The notes beneath the pieces are model-generated. The model was not told the origin of the DNA. It ran no database searches and was given only the letters and a program-made list of their open reading frames with translations. Positions 1 to 7,743 of a DNA stretch of 36,476 nucleotides are shown here, piece after piece. Position numbers and translations under genes: made by a program. Source of the stretch: Levilactobacillus suantsaii. Lineage in GTDB: Bacteria; Bacillota; Bacilli; Lactobacillales; Lactobacillaceae. Each line of letters starts with the position of its first letter. The first letter of the stretch is position 1. The stretch is from the NCBI RefSeq assembly GCF_004115745.1, contig NZ_QXIL01000022.1:1-36476 (forward strand). The letters are read 5' to 3'.

Positions 1-68
1 CAGGCCCGCCGCACGGATGCCACCACCGTTTCTCGTCAAACGCGACCGGTCCCTACGGCACCCACTAA
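1..68 (+). other. possible 3' end of an upstream gene, unresolved
   Basis: The first bases lie upstream of the aroC ribosome site. Two frames are open to a stop here: one ends at a TAA at 66-68, just before the aroC ribosome site, and the other ends at 85-87, overlapping the aroC start. Either could be the tail of a preceding gene of the operon, but the fragment is too short to recognise. Confidence 0.25.
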
Positions 69-79
69 GGAGGATGAAC

Positions 80-1249
80 ATGCTTAATTTTGTCACTGCA
101 GGAGAATCACACGGGCCCCAACTGACCGGCATCTTGACCGGATTACCAGCGGGGCTGACCTTGGACCTCGACGCCGTGAACGCCGGCTTAGCCGCACGCC
201 AGGGGGGCTTTGGTCGCGGCAACCGCCAACAGATCGAACACGACCAGGTCACCGTGGTCGGCGGTCTGCGTCACGGGGTCACGCTGGGCTCGCCGTTAGC
301 TTTGACCATCCAAAACCGCGACCACGCCCACTGGTCCAAAATCATGGATCCGACTAGTCCGGCCACGGCCGAAAATACCTTGCGCCAGGTCACCCGGCCG
401 CGGCCCGGCCACGCCGATCTGGTTGGGGGCATGAAATACGGTCACCGCGATCTGCGCAACGTCTTGGAACGTTCATCGACGCGGGAGACCGCCATGCGGG
501 TGGCAATTGGGCAGATTTGCGAACAGTTTCTGGCCCAACTGGACATTCACGTCTTGGGGTACGTTCAACAGATTGGGGCCGTCACCGTTGACCCCCACGC
601 GGAACTGCCGCTGCGCGAGTTGGCCCAGCGGGTGACCCAAAACGATTTGCGCTTGGCGGCTGATGACCGGGTCGCCGAACTCCACGACCTGATCACCGCG
701 ACCCGCAAGGCGGGGGACACCTTAGGCGGCGTGATTCGGGTGGTCGCTGAAAACGTACCGGCTGGCCTGGGGAGCTACACCGGTTGGGACACCAAGCTCG
801 ATGGCCAACTGGCCGCGGCCGTGATGGGGGTCAATGCCATGAAGGGCGTCGAAATCGGCGACGGTTTCACGGCGGCCGGCCACTACGGCAGTCAGGTGAT
901 GGATGAGATCGATTGGCACCAAGGTCAAGGCTGGTCGCGGTTGAGCAACCACTTAGGCGGCTTCGAGGGCGGGATGAGCAACGGCATGCCCATCGTTATC
1001 AAGGCCGCGATGAAGCCGATTCCCACCCTGTACAAGCCGCTACAAAGCGTTGACATCCAGACCAAGGTGGTCAAAAAGGCCAACGTCGAACGTTCTGACA
1101 CCACGGCCATCGTACCAGCGTCGTTAGTGGTCGAAAGCGTGGTTGCCATCGAACTGGCCAAGGCCTTGACCGCGACGTTTGACGGCAGTAACCTGACGCG
1201 TTTGCAACGCCAAGTGGCAGCTTACCGGACCGAACTGGCCGACTACTAA
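80..1249 (+). CDS. aroC: chorismate synthase
   Basis: Chorismate synthase converts 5-enolpyruvylshikimate-3-phosphate to chorismate with reduced FMN, the last step of the shikimate pathway. The N-terminal signature TAGESHG (residues 6-12), the RPGHAD segment (about 107-112), the RSSTRETA motif (about 131-138) and a GGMSNG segment in the C-terminal half are all present. An in-frame ATG exists at 17, but the ATG at 80 follows AAGGAGG (67-73) with six bases of spacing and gives 389 residues, the normal family length. It heads the visible part of an operon with the PDT-like gene 13 bases downstream. The gene looks intact, in contrast to aroA and aroK downstream, and without those two the cell would have no substrate for it unless paralogs exist elsewhere. 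Confidence 0.95.
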   Translation: MLNFVTAGESHGPQLTGILTGLPAGLTLDLDAVNAGLAARQGGFGRGNRQQIEHDQVTVVGGLRHGVTLGSPLALTIQNRDHAHWSKIMDPTSPATAENTLRQVTRPRPGHADLVGGMKYGHRDLRNVLERSSTRETAMRVAIGQICEQFLAQLDIHVLGYVQQIGAVTVDPHAELPLRELAQRVTQNDLRLAADDRVAELHDLITATRKAGDTLGGVIRVVAENVPAGLGSYTGWDTKLDGQLAAAVMGVNAMKGVEIGDGFTAAGHYGSQVMDEIDWHQGQGWSRLSNHLGGFEGGMSNGMPIVIKAAMKPIPTLYKPLQSVDIQTKVVKKANVERSDTTAIVPASLVVESVVAIELAKALTATFDGSNLTRLQRQVAAYRTELADY

Positions 1250-1262
1250 GGGTGGTGAGGGC

Positions 1263-1790
1263 GTGAACATTCATACCTTAGGGCCAGAAGCGACCGACAG
1301 CTACGCGGCTGCCAGCGTGTATAACCAGCGCTACTGCCAGGGGCAAGCAACCATCATGGGCCACGCGAGTTTTGAGGACCTCTTGACCACGTTAGCGCGA
1401 TACCCCGGTGATCTGGTGGTAATTCCGGCGGCGTTCAAGTCACCAACGCTGCATGCCAGTTGGGGCGACGTGCACTACGCGTTGCTCGACCAGTGGACGC
1501 TTGTGACCAGTTTTATCACGGCGTTGGACCCGCTGGTGGTGATTGAGCGCCGGCACGCTGACAACCGCATCGGCTACACCCACGCGGCCACGGCACAACT
1601 GCTGGCCCGTATCGTGAGTAGCGTCGACGTTCAGACCGCCGCCAGTAAATTCCTGGCGTACCGCGCTTATTGTGCGAACCGTGGTGCCTACGTCCTGACT
1701 AACGAAAAAAACGTCACGCTGAGGCCTTACGAACGACAACTGAAACGCCTCACGCCCAAGATGGTGTGGTGCGTGTATCAAATTAAATAA
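1263..1790 (+). CDS. short prephenate dehydratase-like protein
   Basis: This 175-residue protein starts at GTG 1263 behind a GGTGGTGAGG ribosome site. Its N-terminus (LGPEATDSYAA, residues 6-16) resembles the LGPEGTFS opening of prephenate dehydratase, and the alternating hydrophobic strands fit that periplasmic-binding-like fold. It is much shorter than the usual 280 residues, has no ACT domain, and I cannot find the Thr-Arg-Phe motif needed for dehydratase activity. Its place between aroC and aroA in the operon supports a role near prephenate or chorismate, but not a defined reaction. It could be a catalytically dead sensor or binding protein, or a related enzyme such as a BacA-type prephenate decarboxylase. 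Membership of the superfamily is reasonably supported; the activity is not. Confidence 0.55.
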   Translation: MNIHTLGPEATDSYAAASVYNQRYCQGQATIMGHASFEDLLTTLARYPGDLVVIPAAFKSPTLHASWGDVHYALLDQWTLVTSFITALDPLVVIERRHADNRIGYTHAATAQLLARIVSSVDVQTAASKFLAYRAYCANRGAYVLTNEKNVTLRPYERQLKRLTPKMVWCVYQIK

Positions 1791-1803
1791 GGGGTGCGAG
1801 CAA

Positions 1804-3131
1804 ATGAAGCAACGACGATTACAGAACCGACCAACCACTGGCCTTCACGGCACACTGACCGTGCCGGGCGATAAGAGCATTTCTCACCGGGGCCTGATCC
1901 TCGGTGCTATCAGTACCGGGACCACCCGGTTGACCCACTTTCTCCCGGCCGCCGATTGCCTATCGACGCTCAATGCGTTGCGGGCCTTGGGGGTGCCAAT
2001 CAAGCGACAAGGGACCACGGTGACCATTACCGGACGGGGACTGACTGGGTTACGACCGCCTCACCAGGCGCTTGACCTGGGCAACGCCGGGACCGCCACG
2101 CGCTTACTGGCGGGGTTATTGGCCGGACAACCCTTCGACACCCAACTGGTGGGGGATGGTTCGTTGAGTCGCCGGCCGATGGACCGGGTGCGTACGCCGC
2201 TGGCTACCATGGGCGCGACCTTAGAGTTGACCGGTAACCACCTGCCACTCTGGGTTCGCGGCCGCCGGTTGACTGGCACCACGGTGCATTTGAAAGTCGC
2301 CAGTGCCCAGGTCAAAAGCGCCGTGATCTTGGCGGCGCTTCAAGCGACGGGCCCCAGTACCATCGTGGAAAAGCTACCCACGCGTGACCACACCGAACGA
2401 CTGGTGAACGCCTTTGGGGGCCAGGTGGTGATGGCGCTTGACCGGCGGACCATCACGGTGGCCCTGCACCCGACGTTACGCGGGCAGAACCTGACGATTC
2501 CGGGCGATCTGTCGTCGGCGGCGTTCTTCATCACCGCGGCGAGTATCGTGCCGGGGTCACGGGTCACGCTCAAAAACGTCGGCTTGAACCAGACGCGGAC
2601 TGGAATCTTGTCTGTTTTGCGGCGGATGGGCGGTAAAATCAGCGTTCACCATCACGGCCAAGTAGGCGAACCGTTGGGTGACGTGACCGTGACGGCCGCG
2701 CCGTTGCGACCGCTGACCCTCACGGCTAACGACATCCAGCGGTCATCGACGAGTTGCCACTGGTGGCCTTATTAGCCGCCACGGCCAACGGAATCAGTGA
2801 GATCAGCGGCGCCCAAGAGTTACGGGTTAAGGAGACCGACCGCATCGCCACCATCGTGACCGAACTTAAAAAACTGGGTGTGGCCATCACCGAAAAACCG
2901 GACGGCTTCATCATCGACGGTCGCCAATCCTGGCGGGTCCGCGCCACCCAGTTGGACAGTCACGGCGACCACCGCATCGGCATGATGCTGGCGGTGGCGG
3001 CGCTGCGACTTAGCACCCCGGTGACGTTGACCGGGGCGGACGCGATTGGCATTTCGTACCCCACGTTCTTCGATGATTTGGCCCGGTTGGTGCCGGTAAA
3101 GGAGGCATTGTATGTCGCAAGTGTTAATTAA
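1804..3131 (+). pseudogene. aroA: EPSP synthase, frameshifted
   Basis: EPSP synthase joins shikimate-3-phosphate and phosphoenolpyruvate. The first frame (1804-2775) has the GDKSISHR substrate loop near residue 22, GNAGTATR near 89 and the mid-domain PGDLSSAAFF. It derails after residue 312 and stops at 2775. The rest continues in another frame from about 2742, where IDELPLVALLA and the ELRVKETDRI motif follow as expected. One missing base near 2737-2742 (CAGCGGTC where CAG-GCG-GTC would restore the family's reading) explains the break. With one base added, the protein would be about 442 residues, family length. The 3' end overlaps tyrA by 20 bases. As written the C-terminal domain, with residues closing the active site, is lost. 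A sequencing error cannot be excluded from one copy of the sequence. Confidence 0.9.
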
Positions 3132-4209
3132 GGGACTGGGCTTGATTGGCAGCTCACTGGCGTTGGCCATCCGCCAAGCCCACCCAGAAGTTCGACTGGT
3201 GGGGTGTGACGTCAACGCCGAAAGCTTAGCCTATGCCCAACAAACCGGAATGATCGATGCTGTGGCGTCAGACTTCTTGGCCGCCGCGCCACAAGCCGAC
3301 GTCATCATCTTAGCCGGACCGGTCAGCGTCATCTGTGACGACCTGACGTTATTGGCGTCGTTGACCTTGAAACCGGACGTCTTGGTGACCGACGTCGGCA
3401 GCACCAAGCAAACGGTGCTCACCGCCGCCAAGCCGCTCCAACGCCGGGGCGTCGCGGTCGTGGGCGGCCACCCGATGGCTGGGTCGCATAAATCCGGGGC
3501 CACCGCCGGGCGAGCTGATTTATTCGAAAACGCCTTTTATTTTTTGGTGCCGGGCCACGCGCCACAGGCCGCAGTGACGCGGTTACAGGACTTACTTAAG
3601 GGTACGCACGTCAAGTGGTTGACGGTCACGCCGACCCAGCACGACCGGTTGGTGGGGCAGTTGAGTCACTTGCCCCACGTGGTGGCCGCGGCGTTGGTCA
3701 ATCAGACCCAACGGGCGTTAGCTGACTCGCCGTTAGGGTTACGGTTAGCCGCGGGCGGCTTCAAGAGCATCACCCGCATCGCGTCGTCGGATCCGACCAT
3801 GTGGACCGCGATTTTACTGGCGAACGGGCCCATCGTGACCGAACAGTTGGCGGCCTACCAGGCGGAATTGACCCGTATCGCCACGGCCGTCAAGCAACGC
3901 GACGTCACCCAACTGACCGCGTTCTTCGCCACGGCCAAGATCACGCGCGACCACCTGGGCCCCGAGCGGCTGGGGAGTTTACCGAACTTCTTTGATTTGT
4001 TTTTGAACGTTCCTGATCAGGTGGGGGCCATCGCCGACGTGACCGCGCGGTTGGTGCAAGCTAAGTTGAGTCTGGTCAACGTCCATATTTTAGAGATTCG
4101 CGAGGAAGTCGACGGGGTCTTACAACTGACTTTCGGTGACGCGGCCACCCGCGACCAAGCGGCGGAAGTTTTACAGGCAGCAGACTACCAGATTGTGAGG
4201 AGGGCTTAA
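3112..4209 (+). CDS. tyrA: prephenate dehydrogenase with ACT domain
   Basis: This enzyme oxidatively decarboxylates prephenate to 4-hydroxyphenylpyruvate for tyrosine synthesis. The 365-residue protein has the GLGLIG dinucleotide loop (residues 8-13), an acidic residue ending the second strand (CDVN), and GGHPMAGSH (118-126) carrying the catalytic His region. A C-terminal ACT-type regulatory domain begins near residue 295 (NVPDQVGAIADVTARL), which usually senses tyrosine or phenylalanine. ATG 3112 sits behind AAAGGAGG (3098-3105). The gene overlaps the end of aroA by 20 bases and ends one base before aroK, so it is translationally packed into the operon. The reading frame is intact. Confidence 0.94.
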   Translation: MSQVLIKGLGLIGSSLALAIRQAHPEVRLVGCDVNAESLAYAQQTGMIDAVASDFLAAAPQADVIILAGPVSVICDDLTLLASLTLKPDVLVTDVGSTKQTVLTAAKPLQRRGVAVVGGHPMAGSHKSGATAGRADLFENAFYFLVPGHAPQAAVTRLQDLLKGTHVKWLTVTPTQHDRLVGQLSHLPHVVAAALVNQTQRALADSPLGLRLAAGGFKSITRIASSDPTMWTAILLANGPIVTEQLAAYQAELTRIATAVKQRDVTQLTAFFATAKITRDHLGPERLGSLPNFFDLFLNVPDQVGAIADVTARLVQAKLSLVNVHILEIREEVDGVLQLTFGDAATRDQAAEVLQAADYQIVRRA

Positions 4210-4210
4210 C

Positions 4211-4658
4211 ATGCAAGCAATTTTAATTGGGTTCATGGGAAGTGGAAAAACGACGGTTGGTCAGTTATTGGCCAGAGAACTGGGCGTGCATCACGCCGAC
4301 TTGGATGACTTGATCGTCCAAAGGGCGGGGTGTTCCATCAACACGATTTTTAACACGCAAGGTGAGGCCTACTTCCGCCAGCTAGAACAGCGGACCTTGC
4401 GTGGCGCCTTAGACCAACCGGGCATTCTGTCTAACGGCGAGTGACCGCACGATTCTGCAACGGGTCGGACAAGACACTGGCCGGCCGTTGGTGGACCAGT
4501 TGGGCCCCCAGGGACTACTCGCGTTAAAGGCCAAACGGGCGGCACTGTACCGCGCGGCGGCCGACCGGTTAGTGGTCACCGATGAGTTGACCCCGGTACA
4601 AATTGTGGCCGAAATTCGCCGACAATTGGCAGTGACCACCCGGGCCATTCAGGCGTAA
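4211..4658 (+). pseudogene. aroK: shikimate kinase, internal deletion and frameshift
   Basis: Shikimate kinase phosphorylates shikimate. The 5' part encodes a normal start with Walker A GSGKTT (residues 11-16), the DLDDLI shikimate-binding segment and FRQLE, then stops at 4442-4444 after residue 77 (GILSNGE). The 3' part of the gene is still present in another frame, from about 4430 to the TAA at 4656-4658, and encodes the LID region (VGQDTGRPL) and the KRAALYRAAAD helix. The segment normally joining them, including the GGG shikimate-binding turn, is missing: the whole locus would encode about 149 residues against the usual 170-175, and its length (448) is not a multiple of three. This points to a deletion of about 70-80 bases, not a base-calling error. 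The gene is very probably inactive. Confidence 0.88.
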
Positions 4659-4692
4659 ATTTTACCGTTTCTTCCATATAGTAATCCGCAAG

Positions 4693-4867
4693 TTAAGAGA
4701 CGCGGAAGAAGGGACTATAATAAAAAAGATCAAAGGGACACAGGGACTCTTTTGACTGATGAGAAGAATTGCCACATACCATAACATTACAGGTTGTGTG
4801 GGGTGGATTTTTTATTTGTTACGTAAGCTGTTAGACACAAAAATCGCCAGGTCATGGCGATTTTTGT
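4693..4867 (+). ncRNA. candidate small RNA or 39-codon ORF after aroK
   Basis: A TTAAGA box (4693-4698) and a perfect TATAAT (4716-4721) are spaced 17 bases apart, predicting a start near 4728 in the gap between aroK and a convergent gene. The following bases can pair (tcaaagg with ccttttga-like bases, and 4772-4780 with 4792-4801), a T6 run lies at 4808-4813, and the strong terminator at 4837-4867 would end the transcript, giving roughly 80-140 nt. An alternative is a small protein: ATG 4759 opens 39 codons to TGA 4876-4878, with a hydrophobic middle (GCVGWIFYLL), but its ribosome site is weak and it runs through the terminator hairpin. Confidence 0.3.
4837..4867. terminator. bidirectional intrinsic terminator
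   Basis: A perfect 13-bp stem (4837-4849 with 4855-4867) and five-base loop has an A5 tract on one arm and a T5 tract on the other, so it can stop transcripts from both sides. It separates the aro operon from the convergent GNAT gene. Confidence 0.9.
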
Positions 4868-4880
4868 CTGTCTTCTGAAA

Positions 4881-5369
4881 TTAGTGGGCCAAGTCTTTGA
4901 CTAAATCGTACCAGGTCTCCCCGGCGTGAGCCGATTGGGACACGCCCAGTGACCGGAAACCGTTTTTTTGGTAAAAGGGGATGCGGTCGGCCAAACAGGT
5001 CAAGGCCATGCTGGTGCACCCCCGGGTGGCGGCGACTTGTGCCAAAGCGGACAAAAGCTGACTACCGATGCCTTGGCCCTGGGCCGCGGGGGCGACCGCG
5101 ACGGTCAGGACCATCTGGTGGCCGCCGTGCGGCAGATTCTGTGGCGCGTCGGCGTACATCCAGTCGGCGACTAATGACTCAGTGACGATGGGACCGCAGA
5201 TGAAACCGACGATGGTCCCGTGGTCGTGGGCGACCAGAAAGGTTGTGGGAAAGGCGGCCAGGCGAGCCTCATAAGCTGCCGGCGACCCGGCCTCTTCAGG
5301 GGTGAAACCGGCGTTTTCGATGCGTAAAATGGCGGGCAGATCGGCGCGCGTGGCGGGAATGATTTGCAA
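4881..5369 (-). CDS. GNAT-family N-acetyltransferase
   Basis: A 162-residue single-domain acetyltransferase that would transfer an acetyl group from acetyl-CoA to an unknown amine. The acetyl-CoA motif A is clear: VLTVAVAPAAQGQGIGSQLL, with the Q-x-x-G-I-G pyrophosphate loop near residues 97-102, followed by a C-terminal FYQKNGF segment, the usual motif B. The start is most likely TTG 5369 (MQIIPATRADL) with a GAAGGA element about 12 bases upstream; no ATG fits the start of the domain. It is transcribed alone, convergent with the aro operon and sharing its terminator. The substrate cannot be inferred. Confidence 0.85.
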   Translation of the reverse strand: MQIIPATRADLPAILRIENAGFTPEEAGSPAAYEARLAAFPTTFLVAHDHGTIVGFICGPIVTESLVADWMYADAPQNLPHGGHQMVLTVAVAPAAQGQGIGSQLLSALAQVAATRGCTSMALTCLADRIPFYQKNGFRSLGVSQSAHAGETWYDLVKDLAH

Positions 5370-5728
5370 AATGTATCCGCTTCCTTCTATTGTATAATGG
5401 GTTTGTTGTCTAGTGTACCAGAAGTTGGGGCGGGTGCGGTGAGAATCTGGGGCCGGTTAGGTGAAACAAAGGCCCCCACCTGTGGGTAATTGTCCCACCT
5501 AACGCCGTTTTAGTGGTAGTTAGTTCGTTAAGTGGTCAGCGCAAATACTGGCTTTTTTCGCGTTTTTATCGCCGAAGGGCTCGATTCTTTGCTAAACTGC
5601 GAGTGATTGGGAAAGGAGCGAAGTTATCATCGGATAAGCTATTCGTTTTGGGGACTAAGCTGTTTGTAGGGGATATTATTTCCTGGATAGTTTGGGTACC
5701 GAAACGCGCAAGAAAGGAAGTTTTAGAG
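5370..5728 (+). promoter_or_regulatory. long 5' region of first mntH, with nested inverted repeats
   Basis: This 359-base gap has no credible gene. GTTAGGTG (5456-5463) and CACCTAAC (5496-5503) form an 8-bp stem around a second hairpin (CCCA-CCTG-TGGG, 5474-5485). Further on, GTCAG/CTGGC (5535-5552) is followed by T6 (5553-5558), which looks like a weak attenuator. The reading frame of mntH stays open through part of this leader, but the only good ribosome site is at the ATG at 5729. A TATAAT lies at 5393-5398 without a good -35. No yybP-ykoY riboswitch was recognised. Confidence 0.35.
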
Positions 5729-7336
5729 ATGCCGCAAACCACGCCGAAGAAGCGTAAGTTGATTCAATACGCCAACGGGCGGTCGTTGGAAGAAATCAAC
5801 GGGACCGTTGAAGTGCCCCATGATATTAATTTTTGGAAAGCGTTGTTCATGTACTCGGGCCCCGGTGCACTAGTTGCCGTGGGGTACATGGATCCTGGGA
5901 ACTGGTCAACGTCGATTACCGGGGGGCAAAATTTCCAGTACCTGCTGATGTCTGTTATCTTGATCTCAAGTTTAGTGGCGATGTTACTCCAATACATGGC
6001 CGCTAAACTTGGAATCGTGAGTCAGATGGACCTGGCCCAAGCGATTCGGGCCCGGACTAGTAAGTCGCTGGGAATCGTGTTGTGGCTCATGACCGAACTT
6101 GCCATCATGGCCACCGATATCGCCGAAGTTATCGGGACGGCGATTGCGCTGTACCTGTTATTCCACATCCCACTGGTCATCGCGGTGTTCATCACGGTCT
6201 TTGACGTGTTGTTGCTGTTACTGCTGACTAAGATTGGGTTTCGGAAAATCGAAGCCATCGTGGTCTGCCTGATCATGGTCATCCTGGTGGTCTTCGCCTA
6301 CCAGGTCGCCTTATCCGACCCGAACTGGGGCGGCGTCTTCGCCGGCTTGATTCCGACGGGCAAGACCTTTGCCCAATCGCCAACCATTGGCGGGACCAAC
6401 CCGCTGCAGGGGGCCTTGGGGATCATCGGGGCCACCGTCATGCCGCATAACCTGTATTTGCACTCGGCGATTTCACAAACGCGGAAGATCGACCACCATT
6501 CGGCCAAAGATATTGCGCAGACGGTCCGCTTTGCCAGTTGGGATTCCAACATCCAACTGACGCTGGCCTTCTTCGTCAACGCGTTACTGCTGATCATGGG
6601 GGTCGCGGTCTTCAAGTCTGGTGCCGTTAAGGACCCGTCATTCTTCGGGTTGTTCCAGGCCTTGTCCGACACCTCGACCATGAGTAATGGGGTGCTGGCT
6701 GCGGTTGCCAAGACCGGAATCTTGTCCACGTTGTTTGCCGTCGCGTTGTTAGCTTCCGGGCAAAACTCGACCATCACTGGGACCTTGACCGGGCAAGTCA
6801 TCATGGAAGGCTTCGTTCACATGCGGATGCCGCTATGGTTACGGCGGCTGGTCACCCGGTTGATCTCCGTGATTCCGGTACTGGTCTGCGTGGCCATGAC
6901 CAGTGGCAAGAGTGCCATCGACGAACACGTGGCGTTGAATGACTTGATGAACAACTCCCAAGTCTTTCTAGCGTTCGCGTTGCCGTTTTCAATGTTGCCG
7001 TTACTGATGATGACGGACAGTAAGTTGGAAATGGGCCAGTTTAAAAACGCTCTGTGGGTCAAGATCTTCGGCTGGATTTCCGTGATTGCCTTGACCGGTT
7101 TGAACATGCAGGGGATGGGCGACCAAGTCGTCGGCTTCCTGAGTGCCAACCCGACCGCCGCGCAAACGGCATTGGCTGGCCACATCGCGTTGGTCATCAA
7201 CTTGATTATCGCCGCCTTATTGCTCTGGACCATCATCGAGTTGCACCGGGGCAACAAGCAGTTGGCCGCCCATTTGCAGGCGACCGGGAACGCCTCGGCC
7301 GTCGATGCCGCGATGAAGAGCGACGATGCCGACTAA
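5729..7336 (+). CDS. mntH: NRAMP divalent metal (Mn2+) transporter, copy 1
   Basis: Proton-coupled Mn2+/Fe2+ importer of the NRAMP family in the cytoplasmic membrane, 535 residues with about eleven hydrophobic segments. The metal-binding DPGN of TM1 (residues 55-58) and MPHN of TM6 (near 238-241) are intact. The ATG at 5729 is preceded by AGAAAGGAAG; the open frame extends upstream to 5513, but that part has no ribosome site and no similarity to the paralog. A second, closely similar copy starts 407 bases downstream. The two proteins agree over long blocks through the first ten membrane segments and diverge mainly in the last about 80 residues. This copy uses more G+C-rich codons than copy 2. 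The gene ends at its own terminator, so it is probably a separate unit. Confidence 0.93.
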   Translation: MPQTTPKKRKLIQYANGRSLEEINGTVEVPHDINFWKALFMYSGPGALVAVGYMDPGNWSTSITGGQNFQYLLMSVILISSLVAMLLQYMAAKLGIVSQMDLAQAIRARTSKSLGIVLWLMTELAIMATDIAEVIGTAIALYLLFHIPLVIAVFITVFDVLLLLLLTKIGFRKIEAIVVCLIMVILVVFAYQVALSDPNWGGVFAGLIPTGKTFAQSPTIGGTNPLQGALGIIGATVMPHNLYLHSAISQTRKIDHHSAKDIAQTVRFASWDSNIQLTLAFFVNALLLIMGVAVFKSGAVKDPSFFGLFQALSDTSTMSNGVLAAVAKTGILSTLFAVALLASGQNSTITGTLTGQVIMEGFVHMRMPLWLRRLVTRLISVIPVLVCVAMTSGKSAIDEHVALNDLMNNSQVFLAFALPFSMLPLLMMTDSKLEMGQFKNALWVKIFGWISVIALTGLNMQGMGDQVVGFLSANPTAAQTALAGHIALVINLIIAALLLWTIIELHRGNKQLAAHLQATGNASAVDAAMKSDDAD

Positions 7337-7366
7337 AATTGACGCCAAAATCGAAAAAATGTGAGT

Positions 7367-7405
7367 AAACTGGTTGTCCCCGTTGTGGTGACAGCCAGTT
7401 TTTTT
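7367..7405 (+). terminator. intrinsic terminator of mntH copy 1
   Basis: A 12-bp stem with one G-U pair (7367-7378 with 7390-7401) is followed by a T run, just after the mntH stop codon. Confidence 0.85.
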
Positions 7406-7743
7406 GGTTGCCCAAAGAAGGGATGATCAACGAAAAAATTATAGAAACATCAGTTAAAAGTTTAGGCCCCCTTAAGAATCTCTTAATCGCAGTTAGATAA
7501 TTTGACAAATTTTTGAACTTTTTTGTGAAAGTTTAGGGTATGACGGGACTAGCCAAAAGTGGTCAAGCAAGATGACTTGACAGCAACGATGGCGGCGCTT
7601 TCAAGTTTGAGTAGGGTCCTGCCAATTGACTTCATGTGCCCGCGAATTAAATTTAGGTCAAGCTAAAAAAGTCTTTGCACTCGATTAGATTTAATGTACA
7701 ATGGGTTCGTTGTTAAGTCATCAAGGGAAAGGAGTTTTTTTAC
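7406..7743 (+). promoter_or_regulatory. promoter region of mntH copy 2 with MntR-like palindrome
   Basis: TTGCAC (7675-7680) and TACAAT (7697-7702), 16 bases apart, form a good promoter. Immediately upstream lies the palindrome TTTAGGTCAAGCTAAA (7652-7667), with TTTAG/CTAAA arms, in a position and of a length expected for a DtxR/MntR-type operator. Two more TTTAGG half-sites occur near 7458 and 7532. Repression by an MntR-like regulator in high manganese is an inference; the regulator itself is not in the window. Confidence 0.5.

Noticed and set aside
5513-5728. N-terminal extension of the first mntH frame
   Set aside because: No ribosome site, no similarity to the paralog, and the good Shine-Dalgarno lies at 5729.
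5370-5728. yybP-ykoY manganese riboswitch ahead of mntH
   Set aside because: I could not find its conserved loops, and these riboswitches normally control exporters, not NRAMP importers.
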